This document shows positions 35,270 through 43,937 of a stretch of DNA of 64,000 nucleotides, piece after piece; position 1 is the stretch's first letter; each line of letters opens with the position of its first letter. The stretch comes from Candidatus Pelagibacter ubique HIMB140 (lineage in GTDB: Bacteria > Pseudomonadota > Alphaproteobacteria > Pelagibacterales > Pelagibacteraceae). The stretch is from positions 930,001-994,000 of the forward strand of contig NZ_LAMZ01000001.1 in assembly GCF_025558165.1 (NCBI RefSeq), written 5' to 3'. A model generated the notes under the pieces. It saw only the letters and a program-made list of their open reading frames with translations, searched no databases and was not told where the DNA came from. Both the position numbers and the translations under genes were made by a program.

Positions 35270-35703
35270 TTTCCTGTTGAGCCAAATCCGCCTTCGCCTC
35301 TAATTGTTTCTGGAAGCTCATCTGTTTCCTCAAAATTCATTTTTATCACTGGTGTAAGAACCATTTGAGCTATTCTGTCTTTATTGTTTATTAAAAAATC
35401 CTCTTTTCCGTGATTGTAAAGTATTACTTTTATCTCACCCCTGTAATCACTATCTATTGTTCCTGGTGTATTTAAAACACTAATATTATTTTTTGCTGCT
35501 AAACCTGATCTAGGTCGTATTTGAATTTCAAATTCATTTGAAAAAGCAACGGCAATTCCAGTTGGAACTAAACAAGAATTTTGCGATTTAAGTATAATTG
35601 GTTTTTTTATAAATGCCATAAGATCCATTCCCGAAGCCCCTTCTGTTTTGTAGGCAGGTAGCTCTATTGAAGGATCTAATTTTTTAACAAGGATTTTTGC
35701 CAT
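35266..35703 (-). CDS. dut: dUTP diphosphatase
   Basis: Hydrolyses dUTP to dUMP, keeping uracil out of DNA and feeding dTMP synthesis. 145 residues, trimeric dUTPase with all five motifs: GMDLMAF, PRSGLAAKN, NTPGTIDSDYRGEI, RIAQMV and RGEGGFGSTG at the C-terminus. Start overlaps the coaBC stop by one base. Confidence 0.97.
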   Translation of the reverse strand: MAKILVKKLDPSIELPAYKTEGASGMDLMAFIKKPIILKSQNSCLVPTGIAVAFSNEFEIQIRPRSGLAAKNNISVLNTPGTIDSDYRGEIKVILYNHGKEDFLINNKDRIAQMVLTPVIKMNFEETDELPETIRGEGGFGSTGK

Positions 35704-36908
35704 TAATTTAATTGATCAATTATTCTATCAACTATTTCCTCAGAAATTTCAGATTTTCTTTTGTATGGTAGGACTTCACTTTTTAAAGATTTATTTTTGT
35801 AGTGGATTACAACTTCATTATAATCAGAGTTAAATCCAATATTTTTTTTAGAAACATCATTAGCAATTATCCAATCACAATTCTTTTTATTTAATTTTTC
35901 TTCTGCATTTTTTAAAACTTCGTTTGTTTCTGCTGCAAAACCAATCACAATTTCAGGCCTCATAGAATTATGATTTGATATGTAATTTAAAATATCAATA
36001 TTTTTTTCTAAATCTAAATTTAATGCTTCTTCTTTTTTTATTTTTTTTTGAGATTTATTTTTTACTTTAAAGTCTGATACTGCTGCTGAAAAAATTGCTA
36101 CATCTACAGGTAAATTCTCTTGTGTAGCAGCAAACATTTCATCTGCTGTTTCAACTTCAATGAGTTTAATATCTTTTTCTACTTCTAAATTAGTTGGTCC
36201 TGAAATCAGTGTTGTATTAAAACCTTTTTTCGATAGACATTTGGCTAGTTCATATCCTTGTTTGCCACTTGATTTATTTGTTATAAAACGTACAGGGTCG
36301 ATATACTCATTAGTTGGACCCGCAGTAACTAAAGCTTTAAATTTTTTATTTTGACTTTGGTTTAAAAAAAACTGGTTTAACTCATCCACAATTTTTAATG
36401 GTTCTGACATCTTACCTTCTCCATATTCCCCGCATGCCATATCTCCTATTTCTGGACCAATAAACTTATAACCAAAATCTTTTAATTTTTTTAAATTAGT
36501 TTTTGTAGATTTATGTTCCCACATTCTAACATTCATCGCTGGTGCTAAATAAATTTGTTTATTTGAAGCAAGTACTACAGTTGAAGCCAAATCATCTGTA
36601 GTACCTTGTGCTAATTTTGAAATTGTATTTGCTGTGGTTGGAGCAACGATAACTACGTTTGCCCATCTAGAAAGTGAAATGTGATCCATTTCAGTTTCGT
36701 TTTCTAAGCTAAACAAATCACTATAAACTTTACCTTGAGATAATGATGCTACTGATAATGGAGTTACAAATTCTTTAGCACTAGGAGTAAGTATAGTTTT
36801 TATTTCTGCGCCATTTTTTTTTAATAATCTAATCGTTTCAAGACTTTTATAAGCTGAAATACCACCACAAATAATAAAAAGAATTTTTTTGTTATTAAGA
36901 TTTTTCAT
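35703..36908 (-). CDS. coaBC: Bifunctional phosphopantothenoylcysteine decarboxylase/synthetase CoaBC
   Basis: Two steps of coenzyme A synthesis. 401 residues: N-terminal flavin-dependent decarboxylase (about 1-185) with IICGGISAYKS, the PAMNVRMW loop and active-site Cys in MACGEYGEGKM; C-terminal synthetase (about 190-401) with VTAGPTNEYIDPVRFITN and KKNCDWIIAND. Both activities appear intact. Between ubiB and dut, as in many alphaproteobacteria. Confidence 0.96.
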   Translation of the reverse strand: MKNLNNKKILFIICGGISAYKSLETIRLLKKNGAEIKTILTPSAKEFVTPLSVASLSQGKVYSDLFSLENETEMDHISLSRWANVVIVAPTTANTISKLAQGTTDDLASTVVLASNKQIYLAPAMNVRMWEHKSTKTNLKKLKDFGYKFIGPEIGDMACGEYGEGKMSEPLKIVDELNQFFLNQSQNKKFKALVTAGPTNEYIDPVRFITNKSSGKQGYELAKCLSKKGFNTTLISGPTNLEVEKDIKLIEVETADEMFAATQENLPVDVAIFSAAVSDFKVKNKSQKKIKKEEALNLDLEKNIDILNYISNHNSMRPEIVIGFAAETNEVLKNAEEKLNKKNCDWIIANDVSKKNIGFNSDYNEVVIHYKNKSLKSEVLPYKRKSEISEEIVDRIIDQLN

Positions 36909-36916
36909 TTGCAGAA

Positions 36917-38485
36917 TTAAAATACTATAAGACCAAAAATTACAAGGAGTAATAAACCAATAATAGATTGGTTTCTAAATGCTATCATTTCAGATTTTTT
37001 ATCTTTTAAAGCTGTATAAGAATTGGAGTTTTGAGGAATTTGTCCGCTAGCTAAAAATGTTAGAGCTTGATTTGCTTTATCCATGATTTCAGGTAACTCA
37101 GGTAATCTTTTAATTACTTCAGTACTATTTTTAAGTGTTTCGTTAAAATTATTTATAGGATTTTTTGTTTCTCTTAACCAATTTTCAAGAACTGGTTTAG
37201 AGGTTGTCCAAATATTAGTGTTAGGATTTAATTTTCTTGCAACACCCTCAACTACAACCATTGTTTTTTGTAACATCAACAATTGAGGTTGAGTTTGCAT
37301 ATTGAATTTTTCTGTAACATCAAAAAGCTGTTTTAATAATTTTCCACCTGAAATATCTTTAACCTCTTGACCAAATATTGGCTCTCCTATTGACCTTAAT
37401 GCTTGTGCAAGATCATCTATTGGCACATTTTTAGGGACTAATCCTGCTACCAAGTGAACCTCAGCAACTTTTTTATAATCTCTTTGTATAAATCCAAATA
37501 AAATTTCAGCTAAAAAACGTTTACTCATTTTGTCTAATCTACCCATTATGCCAAAATCTATTGGAGCTATTTGACCATTCTCATCAATAAATATATTTCC
37601 TTGGTGCATATCAGCATGAAAAAAACCATCCCTTACTGCATGTCTTAAAAAATGTTGGATAATATCCTCAGCAATTTTATTAGTATTTAAATTTCTTTTT
37701 TTCAGTTCTTCTGTTTCACGAATAGATACTCCATCTATCCAATCTAATGTCATTACATTCTCACTAGTAAAGTTCCAATATATTTCAGGAACTTTAAATC
37801 CAGCATCATTTTTTGTATTTTCTGCATATTCATTTGCAGCTGCTGCCTCAAACCTTAAATCCATTTCTAGGTTGGTTATTTCTTTCAACAAAAAAACAAC
37901 TTCCACAAGTTTTAATCTTTTAGTTTTTTTTAAAAATGACTCAATGATAAATGCAAATAGCATCATTGCATCAATTTCTTCATTAAATATTTTTTTTATG
38001 TCTGGTCTTATAATTTTTATTGCCACATCTTTAATTGTACCATTGTCATTTATTTTAGCTTTATGAACCTGTGCTATTGATGCAGCAGCAACTGGCTCAC
38101 TTAAATCAATAATAGAATTGTAAGCATCATTGCCTAAATCATTTTTAATTATTTCTTTTGCCTTATTAATAGAGAATGGTGGTACACGATCTTGTAATTT
38201 TTCCAGTTTTGTAGAAAGTTCTTCTCCTATAATATCAGGTCTAGTAGCTAAAAATTGACCCAATTTTATAAAAGTTGTACCCATCAACTCTAATGATTTT
38301 GAAAGTCTTTCACCATCATCTAGCGCATGATGACTTAATTCTTTTTTTTCAAAAGATATTGCTAATAGCTGAAATAAAATTGTAATTGCGACCGGCGGTT
38401 TTTTAAATTTAGAGGCAATATCTAAAATATCAGATTTTGCAATCTTTCTTCCTAATTTAAATAAAGTAATTAATTTTCTTATCAT
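36917..38485 (-). CDS. ubiB: UbiB-family atypical kinase/ATPase for ubiquinone synthesis
   Basis: 522 residues. Kinase-like domain with KLGQFLATRPD (KxGQ motif), the Ala-rich loop AAASIAQVHKA, HADMHQGNIF and APIDFG; one or two C-terminal membrane helices (about 495-520). It supports ubiquinone biosynthesis, probably by handling lipid precursors at the membrane. The ATG at 38485 overlaps the ubiE stop as TAATG and is preferred; the frame can be read from a TTG four codons earlier. Confidence 0.95.
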   Translation of the reverse strand: MIRKLITLFKLGRKIAKSDILDIASKFKKPPVAITILFQLLAISFEKKELSHHALDDGERLSKSLELMGTTFIKLGQFLATRPDIIGEELSTKLEKLQDRVPPFSINKAKEIIKNDLGNDAYNSIIDLSEPVAAASIAQVHKAKINDNGTIKDVAIKIIRPDIKKIFNEEIDAMMLFAFIIESFLKKTKRLKLVEVVFLLKEITNLEMDLRFEAAAANEYAENTKNDAGFKVPEIYWNFTSENVMTLDWIDGVSIRETEELKKRNLNTNKIAEDIIQHFLRHAVRDGFFHADMHQGNIFIDENGQIAPIDFGIMGRLDKMSKRFLAEILFGFIQRDYKKVAEVHLVAGLVPKNVPIDDLAQALRSIGEPIFGQEVKDISGGKLLKQLFDVTEKFNMQTQPQLLMLQKTMVVVEGVARKLNPNTNIWTTSKPVLENWLRETKNPINNFNETLKNSTEVIKRLPELPEIMDKANQALTFLASGQIPQNSNSYTALKDKKSEMIAFRNQSIIGLLLLVIFGLIVF

Positions 38486-39189
38486 TATATTTTCCAACCA
38501 CTATGGATAGAAACTATACCACCTGAAAAGTTCCTATAATTACATTTCGTAAAATTATGCTTTTTCATTAAGTCAATTAATTCTTCCTGATTAATAAATT
38601 CTTCAATACTTTTTACTAAATATTCATATGGTTTTTTATCGCCAACAATAAATTGACCAATACGAGGAATTATTTTTGAATAGTTTTTATAAACAAAATC
38701 TAGGTTAGAGTTTTGAATTTTTGAAAATTCTAAACATAGAAATCTTCCGCCTGGTTTTAATACCCTATAAGCTTCAGTTATAGCTTTATCTAAATTCTTT
38801 GTATTTCTAAGACCAAAACTTATTGTGTAATAATCAAATTCGTTGTCTTGAAGTGGAAGCTTCTCAGCAGCTGCATTGATCCATTTTATATTTTTATAAT
38901 TAGATAATTTTTGTTTGCCTTGATTAATCATACCTTTATTTGGATCTACACAAGTGACTTCTGACATTTGATTTGTACTATTCAAAAATAATTTACCGAT
39001 ATCTCCAGTTCCACAAGCAACATCTATTAACTTTCTATTTGGAGATGGTTTCATTATATTGATTAGACTTTTTTTCCAAAATCTATGAATGCCCAGTGAC
39101 ATGAAATCATTCATCAAGTCGTATTTACTATAAACTTGATCAAAAACACCTTCTACAAGACCTTTTTTATTTTGAAGATATTGTTGCAT
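38485..39189 (-). CDS. ubiE: Ubiquinone C-methyltransferase UbiE
   Basis: SAM-dependent C-methylation of the ubiquinone (and menaquinone) ring. 234 residues with the SAM site VDVACGTGDIG and the family segments FGLRNTKNLDKAI and SIHSGWKI at the end. First gene of ubiE-ubiB-coaBC-dut-moeB-SH3. Only 29 bp separate it from divergent mutM, and the best -10 lies so close that the mRNA may be nearly leaderless. Confidence 0.96.
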   Translation of the reverse strand: MQQYLQNKKGLVEGVFDQVYSKYDLMNDFMSLGIHRFWKKSLINIMKPSPNRKLIDVACGTGDIGKLFLNSTNQMSEVTCVDPNKGMINQGKQKLSNYKNIKWINAAAEKLPLQDNEFDYYTISFGLRNTKNLDKAITEAYRVLKPGGRFLCLEFSKIQNSNLDFVYKNYSKIIPRIGQFIVGDKKPYEYLVKSIEEFINQEELIDLMKKHNFTKCNYRNFSGGIVSIHSGWKI

Positions 39190-39194
39190 AAAAA

Positions 39195-39204
39195 AATATA
39201 TATT
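39195..39204. promoter_or_regulatory. Palindromic shared -10 between ubiE and mutM
   Basis: AATATATATT is a perfect palindrome in the 29-bp divergent gap. It gives TATATT on the plus strand (39199-39204) 14 bp before the mutM ATG and TATATT on the minus strand (39200-39195) five bases before the ubiE ATG. AT-rich palindromes arise easily in this genome, so support is moderate. Confidence 0.45.
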
Positions 39205-39218
39205 GAATATAGTGAGAA

Positions 39219-40082
39219 ATGCCAGAATTACCAGAAGTAGAAATTGTTAGACAGTCTTTAGACAAAAAAATTAAACAAAAAAGTATTAAAAAAGTAATTA
39301 TTAGAAATAAAAATCTTAGGTTTCCACTTCCAAAAAATTTTAGTTCTTTTTTAATGAATAAAAAAATTATTAAAGTAGATAGATTTTCCAAGTATTTAAT
39401 ATTGAATTTTAAAAGTGGAGAGTTTTGTTTGATACATTTGGGTATGTCTGGAACCATACACATCATTGATAGTAAAAAAAAATTAAAATTTACTAATGCT
39501 AGTTTTTATCATTCTCCTACATTACCAAAAAAACATAATCATATTGAATTAATATTTAATTCTTTGAAAGTAATTTATAATGACCCAAGAAGATTTGGTT
39601 TTTTTGAGTTAGTAGAAAATAGTGAAAAATTAGAAAATAGATTTAAAAATTTGGGACCAGAACCATTCAATTTAAATTTTAATTTGAAATATGTTTTTAA
39701 TTACCTCAAAGGAAAGAATAAAAATATTAAAACATTTTTATTAGATCAAAAATTTGTTTCTGGAATTGGGAATATTTATGCAAGTGAAATTTTATTTCTA
39801 AGTAAGATTTATCCATTTAAAAAAGCAAGTTTGTTAACTAGAGAAGATTGTAAAAAAATTATTTACTATTCAAAAAAAATTTTATTAAGAGCAATTAAAA
39901 AAGGTGGTTCAAGTATTAGAGATTTTAAGGATACGTTGGGATCTCCTGGAAACTATCAAAAAGAATTTAAAGTATATCAGCAAGAAGGATTAAGATGTAA
40001 AACTATAGGATGTACCGATACTATACAGAAAAAAATTGTATCAAATAGATCTACTTTTTTTTGTAATTCCTGCCAAAATTAG
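39219..40082 (+). CDS. mutM: Formamidopyrimidine-DNA glycosylase
   Basis: Removes 8-oxoguanine and other oxidised purines from DNA, with AP-lyase activity. 287 residues. The start PELPEVEIVR places catalytic Pro2 and Glu3; DPRRFGFFE and the H2TH region with FVSGIGNIYASEILF follow; a C-terminal zinc finger has two Cys in CKTIGC and two in CNSC. Start chosen because Pro must be residue 2. Divergent from ubiE, as in many alphaproteobacteria, and upstream of rpsT and dnaA. Confidence 0.96.
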   Translation: MPELPEVEIVRQSLDKKIKQKSIKKVIIRNKNLRFPLPKNFSSFLMNKKIIKVDRFSKYLILNFKSGEFCLIHLGMSGTIHIIDSKKKLKFTNASFYHSPTLPKKHNHIELIFNSLKVIYNDPRRFGFFELVENSEKLENRFKNLGPEPFNLNFNLKYVFNYLKGKNKNIKTFLLDQKFVSGIGNIYASEILFLSKIYPFKKASLLTREDCKKIIYYSKKILLRAIKKGGSSIRDFKDTLGSPGNYQKEFKVYQQEGLRCKTIGCTDTIQKKIVSNRSTFFCNSCQN

Positions 40083-40094
40083 CCAAATATTTAG

Positions 40095-40123
40095 TTGACC
40101 GTTTTCAGTTCTCAAGCTATACC
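40095..40123 (+). promoter_or_regulatory. Strong rpsT promoter, probably giving leaderless mRNA
   Basis: TTGACC (40095-40100) and TATACC (40118-40123) with an ideal 17-bp spacer. The last -10 base is seven bases before the rpsT ATG at 40131, so transcription should start at or next to the A of the start codon. Confidence 0.6.
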
Positions 40124-40130
40124 CCTGCGC

Positions 40131-40391
40131 ATGGCAAATACAAAATCAGCTATTAAACGTATAAGACGTATTTCTAAGCAAACAGCAGTTAATAAAGCTA
40201 GAAAAAGTAGATTTAGAAATGCATTAAAGAAAATGAACGCTTTAATTGACACCAAAAAGAAAGATGAAGCGTTAAAATTCTTACCTAAATTAAACTCTGA
40301 GTTGATGAAAATTGCAAAGACTGGTGTAATTAAAAAACAAAATGCATCAAGAAACGTTTCAAGAATAACTAAAAAGATTGCAGCAATTTAA
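40131..40391 (+). CDS. rpsT: 30S ribosomal protein S20
   Basis: Binds 16S rRNA at the base of the 30S body. 86 residues from the ATG at 40131 (MANTKSAIKRIRR), the usual S20 start and length; the frame is open further upstream but that part is the promoter. Rich in Lys/Arg throughout. No ribosome-binding site fits because the promoter lies directly in front of the ATG. Next to dnaA, as in Caulobacter and other alphaproteobacteria. Confidence 0.95.
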   Translation: MANTKSAIKRIRRISKQTAVNKARKSRFRNALKKMNALIDTKKKDEALKFLPKLNSELMKIAKTGVIKKQNASRNVSRITKKIAAI

Positions 40392-40707
40392 AAACCTTAA
40401 GTTGTTTCGAAGATAAATTTCACACACACATTATATAAGATCTAAATATTTTAAAATTACTATATTTAGATTTAGTAAATCTTTGATCTCATACAATACA
40501 ATCCATGTTTGATTCAATCTGTATTTGATTCAATCAAAAATTTTATTTTTAAAAAAATTTAAAATTAATTTTAAAATTTATGTCCATAAAAAAAAATGAT
40601 TGTGACAATAAATTCTACAATTGCAGATTTAATTTTTTTTTAATTTTAAATTTAATACTTGTTGCAAAATTTTTTAAATCGTTCTAACTGAGATCTTCCC
40701 TTAAGTT
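40392..40707. other. AT-rich intergenic region upstream of dnaA; possible replication-control or origin DNA
   Basis: The longest gap in the window (316 bp). It holds a direct repeat TTTGATTCAATC (40508-40519 and 40524-40535, 16-bp period), an 18-bp perfect AT palindrome (40558-40575), a 14-bp near-palindrome TTTATGTCCATAAA (40577-40590) that contains TTATGGACA on the minus strand (seven of nine matches to the DnaA box TTATCCACA), and long A/T runs. No ORF or RNA gene is recognised. No exact DnaA-box cluster is seen, so dnaA promoter/regulatory DNA is at least as likely as oriC. Confidence 0.45.
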
Positions 40708-42126
40708 ATGAATAAATCTTTTACAAATAAAAATATTAATAATTTTGCTTCAGAAGAGATCGATTGGCAACAAATTCAATCTGAAATGAAGAATAAATTA
40801 GGTTTGGAAATTTATGAAAGTTGGTTAAAAAAAATATCATTTCTTGAGGAGCATAATAATTATTTACTTTTATCTGTTCCAACTAGATTTATCAGAGACT
40901 GGATTACTTCGAGGTATTTAGACCAAATTCTGAAAATAATTAAATTGAATAAAAAAGATATAATTAGAATTGAATTTAAAATTATTGATCAAAAAGTTGA
41001 TAAGGATTTAAAAGACACAATAAATGTTGAAAATACTCAAAATGAAAATATTTCATTTATAAAAGACTCGTATCTTCAGTATAATCGAATAGATCCAAAT
41101 AAACGATTTGATAACTTTATAACTGGATCAAGCAATAAACTTGCATATGAAGCTTCTTTAAAGGTTACAGAAACTATCTCTCATTACAATCCACTCTATA
41201 TTTATGGTGGTGTAGGAATGGGGAAAACTCACTTATTAAATTCTATTGGTTTTGAGATGAAGAAAAAAAATAAAGTGATGTTCATTTCAGCTGAACGTTT
41301 CATGTATCAGTTTGTAAAATCAATTAAATCAAATGATATGGTTAAGTTTAAAGAATATTTTAGAAATACTGATATTTTATTAATAGATGACATCCAGTTT
41401 ATTAGCGGCAAAGAAGCAATGCAGGAAGAATTTTTTCATACATTCAATGCCTTGTTAGATAAAGGGTCACAAATTATAGTATCTGCTGATAGAGCACCTA
41501 ATAAATTAATGCGTATTCAAGAGAGAATTAAATCTAGATTTTCAGGTGGATTGGTTGTTGACATTCAAAAACCTGATTTAGAATTACGAAAAAAAATAGT
41601 TCAAAAAAAAACAGAGGAATTAAACAATTTATATTCAGATCAGCTTCAAGTATCAAAAGATATACAAGATTTTATCAGTAATGAGATCTCGGGAAGTGTT
41701 AGAGAATTAGTTGGAGCAGTTAATCGAATAGTATCCTTTTCAAGAATTTATAACAAAGTTCCAAATTTACCTGAAACTAAAGTGGTATTAAAAGATCTTT
41801 TAAATATCTCAGAAAATAAAGTAACAATTGACTTAATACAGACTATTGTGTGTAAGTTTTTTAAGATAAGCAAAAATGAAATGCTTTCTTCAAGAAGGTC
41901 AAGATATCTTGTAAGACCTCGACAGACAGCAATTTACTTAACTAAAATTTTGACTTCAAAATCATTACCAGAAATAGGTAGAGAATTTTCGAATAGAGAT
42001 CACACAACAATTATCCATTCTGTTAAAACAATTGAGAAAATTAAAGAAAAAGATCCGGAAATGGTAGATAATATCAATAAACTTAAAAATCAGATATTAT
42101 ATAATAACAAAGAAAATGAAATTTAA
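40708..42126 (+). CDS. dnaA: Chromosomal replication initiator DnaA
   Basis: AAA+ protein that melts oriC and loads the helicase. 472 residues: N-terminal domain I (about 1-85), short linker, AAA+ domain III (about 125-345) with GGVGMGKTHLL (Walker A) and ILLIDDIQFI (Walker B), and C-terminal domain IV with the DnaA-box-binding signature NRDHTTIIHSVKTIEK. Overlaps dnaN by 11 bp. The 316-bp AT-rich region upstream may carry autoregulatory sites. Confidence 0.97.
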   Translation: MNKSFTNKNINNFASEEIDWQQIQSEMKNKLGLEIYESWLKKISFLEEHNNYLLLSVPTRFIRDWITSRYLDQILKIIKLNKKDIIRIEFKIIDQKVDKDLKDTINVENTQNENISFIKDSYLQYNRIDPNKRFDNFITGSSNKLAYEASLKVTETISHYNPLYIYGGVGMGKTHLLNSIGFEMKKKNKVMFISAERFMYQFVKSIKSNDMVKFKEYFRNTDILLIDDIQFISGKEAMQEEFFHTFNALLDKGSQIIVSADRAPNKLMRIQERIKSRFSGGLVVDIQKPDLELRKKIVQKKTEELNNLYSDQLQVSKDIQDFISNEISGSVRELVGAVNRIVSFSRIYNKVPNLPETKVVLKDLLNISENKVTIDLIQTIVCKFFKISKNEMLSSRRSRYLVRPRQTAIYLTKILTSKSLPEIGREFSNRDHTTIIHSVKTIEKIKEKDPEMVDNINKLKNQILYNNKENEI

Positions 42127-43228
42127 CGTCAATCAACAAGACCTTCAGCAAGCACTAAATTATTGTCAGGGTGTAATTGAAAAGAGAAGCACGTTACCAA
42201 TTTTATCTAATATTTTATTAGATGCGAGTAATTCTAAATTAACAATTACTGCTACAGATCTTGATTTAATTTTTATACACCAGCTAAATAATGTTGAAAT
42301 TCTGGAAGAAGGTAAAACAACAACAACCTCGTCAATTATGTATGACATAATCAGAAAATTAACATCAGGAAAAAAAATTAACCTTACTCTTACCGATGTA
42401 AGTAAATTACAAGTAGAGTCAGAAAAATCAATTTTTAATTTAAATTGTATTAGTGCCACAGAGTTTCCTTTGACTGATGAAAATTTTAATGAAAACGAAT
42501 TTACTATAAAATCAAAACAATTATTGAAGCTTCTAAATAAATGTAAGTTTTCTGTTTCAAATGATGAGACTCGACATTATTTAAGTGGTATTTATTTTCA
42601 CCAAACCGAAGTTGAGGATAAAAATTATTTAACTGCTGTTGCGACTGACAGTCATAGAATGTCGATTTCAAAAATCAGGCTAGATGAAAAAATTGAATTT
42701 GACCCTATTATACTTCCCAAAAAAACGATTTTTCAACTTTGTTCACTGTTAGATAGTTATGATGGTGATGTAAAAGTATCAAATCTAAAGTCAAAAATTA
42801 AGTTTGAACTGAATAATAGTATTTTAATTTCAAAACTTATTGATGGAAAATTCCCAAATTACATTCAGGTAATCCCTAAAAATAATCAAAAAAAATTAGA
42901 AATTGATTTAAAACTTTTCTTAAACTCAGTTGATAGAGTGGCTTCTGTATCTCTGGATAAAAAAGATGGTGTAAAATTTAATTTATCAAATGATACTCTT
43001 AATCTTTCGGTAAATAATACTAATAGTGGAGACGGAAAAGAAACATTAAATGTTAAATTTGATTATGACTTAGAAATAAGTTTTAATTCCAGATATTTGA
43101 TTGATGTAGCTTCACAATTAGATGGCGATAGAGTCGAAATCTTCTTTAATGATACGGGTTCACCAGCTTTAATAAAAGATCCAGGCGATTTTGATAGTAT
43201 TTATGTTGTGATGCCAATGAAGGGTTAA
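42116..43228 (+). CDS. dnaN: DNA polymerase III beta subunit (sliding clamp)
   Basis: Processivity clamp for DNA polymerases. 370 residues, three clamp domains, ending in the conserved VMPMKG-type tail (YVVMPMKG). Follows dnaA with an 11-bp overlap. recF and gyrB, the next genes in the ancestral order, are not here; a convergent plsC gene interlocks with its stop over TTAA. Confidence 0.97.
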   Translation: MKFNVNQQDLQQALNYCQGVIEKRSTLPILSNILLDASNSKLTITATDLDLIFIHQLNNVEILEEGKTTTTSSIMYDIIRKLTSGKKINLTLTDVSKLQVESEKSIFNLNCISATEFPLTDENFNENEFTIKSKQLLKLLNKCKFSVSNDETRHYLSGIYFHQTEVEDKNYLTAVATDSHRMSISKIRLDEKIEFDPIILPKKTIFQLCSLLDSYDGDVKVSNLKSKIKFELNNSILISKLIDGKFPNYIQVIPKNNQKKLEIDLKLFLNSVDRVASVSLDKKDGVKFNLSNDTLNLSVNNTNSGDGKETLNVKFDYDLEISFNSRYLIDVASQLDGDRVEIFFNDTGSPALIKDPGDFDSIYVVMPMKG

Positions 43229-43926
43229 TTTATTAAATCTAATTCTTGGTAGATATTTTTTTCTAGAGTTTTTAAAAATTCATTTTTTTCTAGTCCAGCT
43301 GAAATAGGTTTTAATATTGATATAGTAATTGTTCTATTGCTATTTTTTCTACCTTTTTTTGGCCATACGTAACCAGAGTTTATGGCTACTGGTAAACAAT
43401 TTATTTTTAATTCTTCATATATTCTTGAGGCTCCTTTTTTAAATGGAGTTCTATCGTCAGGTAATACCCTGGTACCTTGAGGAAAAATAATTAATGGACG
43501 ATTTGATTGTGATATTGTTTTTGAAATATCACTAAAAAAACCCAAATTATCTTTAGTTGTTTTATTTCTATTTATTGAAATTGATCCTATTTTTTTTAAA
43601 TACCAACCAAATATTGGAATTTGAAGAAGCTCTTTCTTTAAAATAAAAACTGGAGAATTAAAAATAGTTTGCAAATAAAAGGTTTCAAACATTGATTGAT
43701 GAGATGCAGCAATAAAAAATTTATCCTCATTGATTATATTTTCTTCACCTTTGATAAGGATTTTTACTGAAAGGACAAACCTTAAGCAAACACTAGTCCA
43801 ATAGCCCATTAATTTGCCACCAATTAAAACTATTTTTCTTGGTAGGAAAAAAGAAGGTAAAAAAATTATAGAAATAAAAATAATTCCAGTAAAAAAAATT
43901 ATTGAAAATAAAATGTTTCTTATCAT
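43225..43926 (-). CDS. plsC: 1-acyl-sn-glycerol-3-phosphate acyltransferase
   Basis: Makes phosphatidic acid from lysophosphatidic acid at the inner membrane. 233 residues: one or two N-terminal membrane segments (about 5-55), catalytic AASHQSMFET (the family's HxxxxD/E motif) and FPQGTRVLPDDRTPFKKG. Last gene of the argH-lptM-lysA-plsC series, 11 bp after lysA. Confidence 0.9.
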   Translation of the reverse strand: MIRNILFSIIFFTGIIFISIIFLPSFFLPRKIVLIGGKLMGYWTSVCLRFVLSVKILIKGEENIINEDKFFIAASHQSMFETFYLQTIFNSPVFILKKELLQIPIFGWYLKKIGSISINRNKTTKDNLGFFSDISKTISQSNRPLIIFPQGTRVLPDDRTPFKKGASRIYEELKINCLPVAINSGYVWPKKGRKNSNRTITISILKPISAGLEKNEFLKTLEKNIYQELDLIN

Positions 43927-43937
43927 TGTCTCAAAAG

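Noticed and set aside
40095-40130. Upstream start of rpsT
   Set aside because: The extra codons coincide with a -35/-10 promoter with ideal spacing, and S20 proteins start MANTKSA.
40392-40707. Confident oriC call
   Set aside because: No exact DnaA boxes or cluster were found, and GC skew cannot be assessed from this window.
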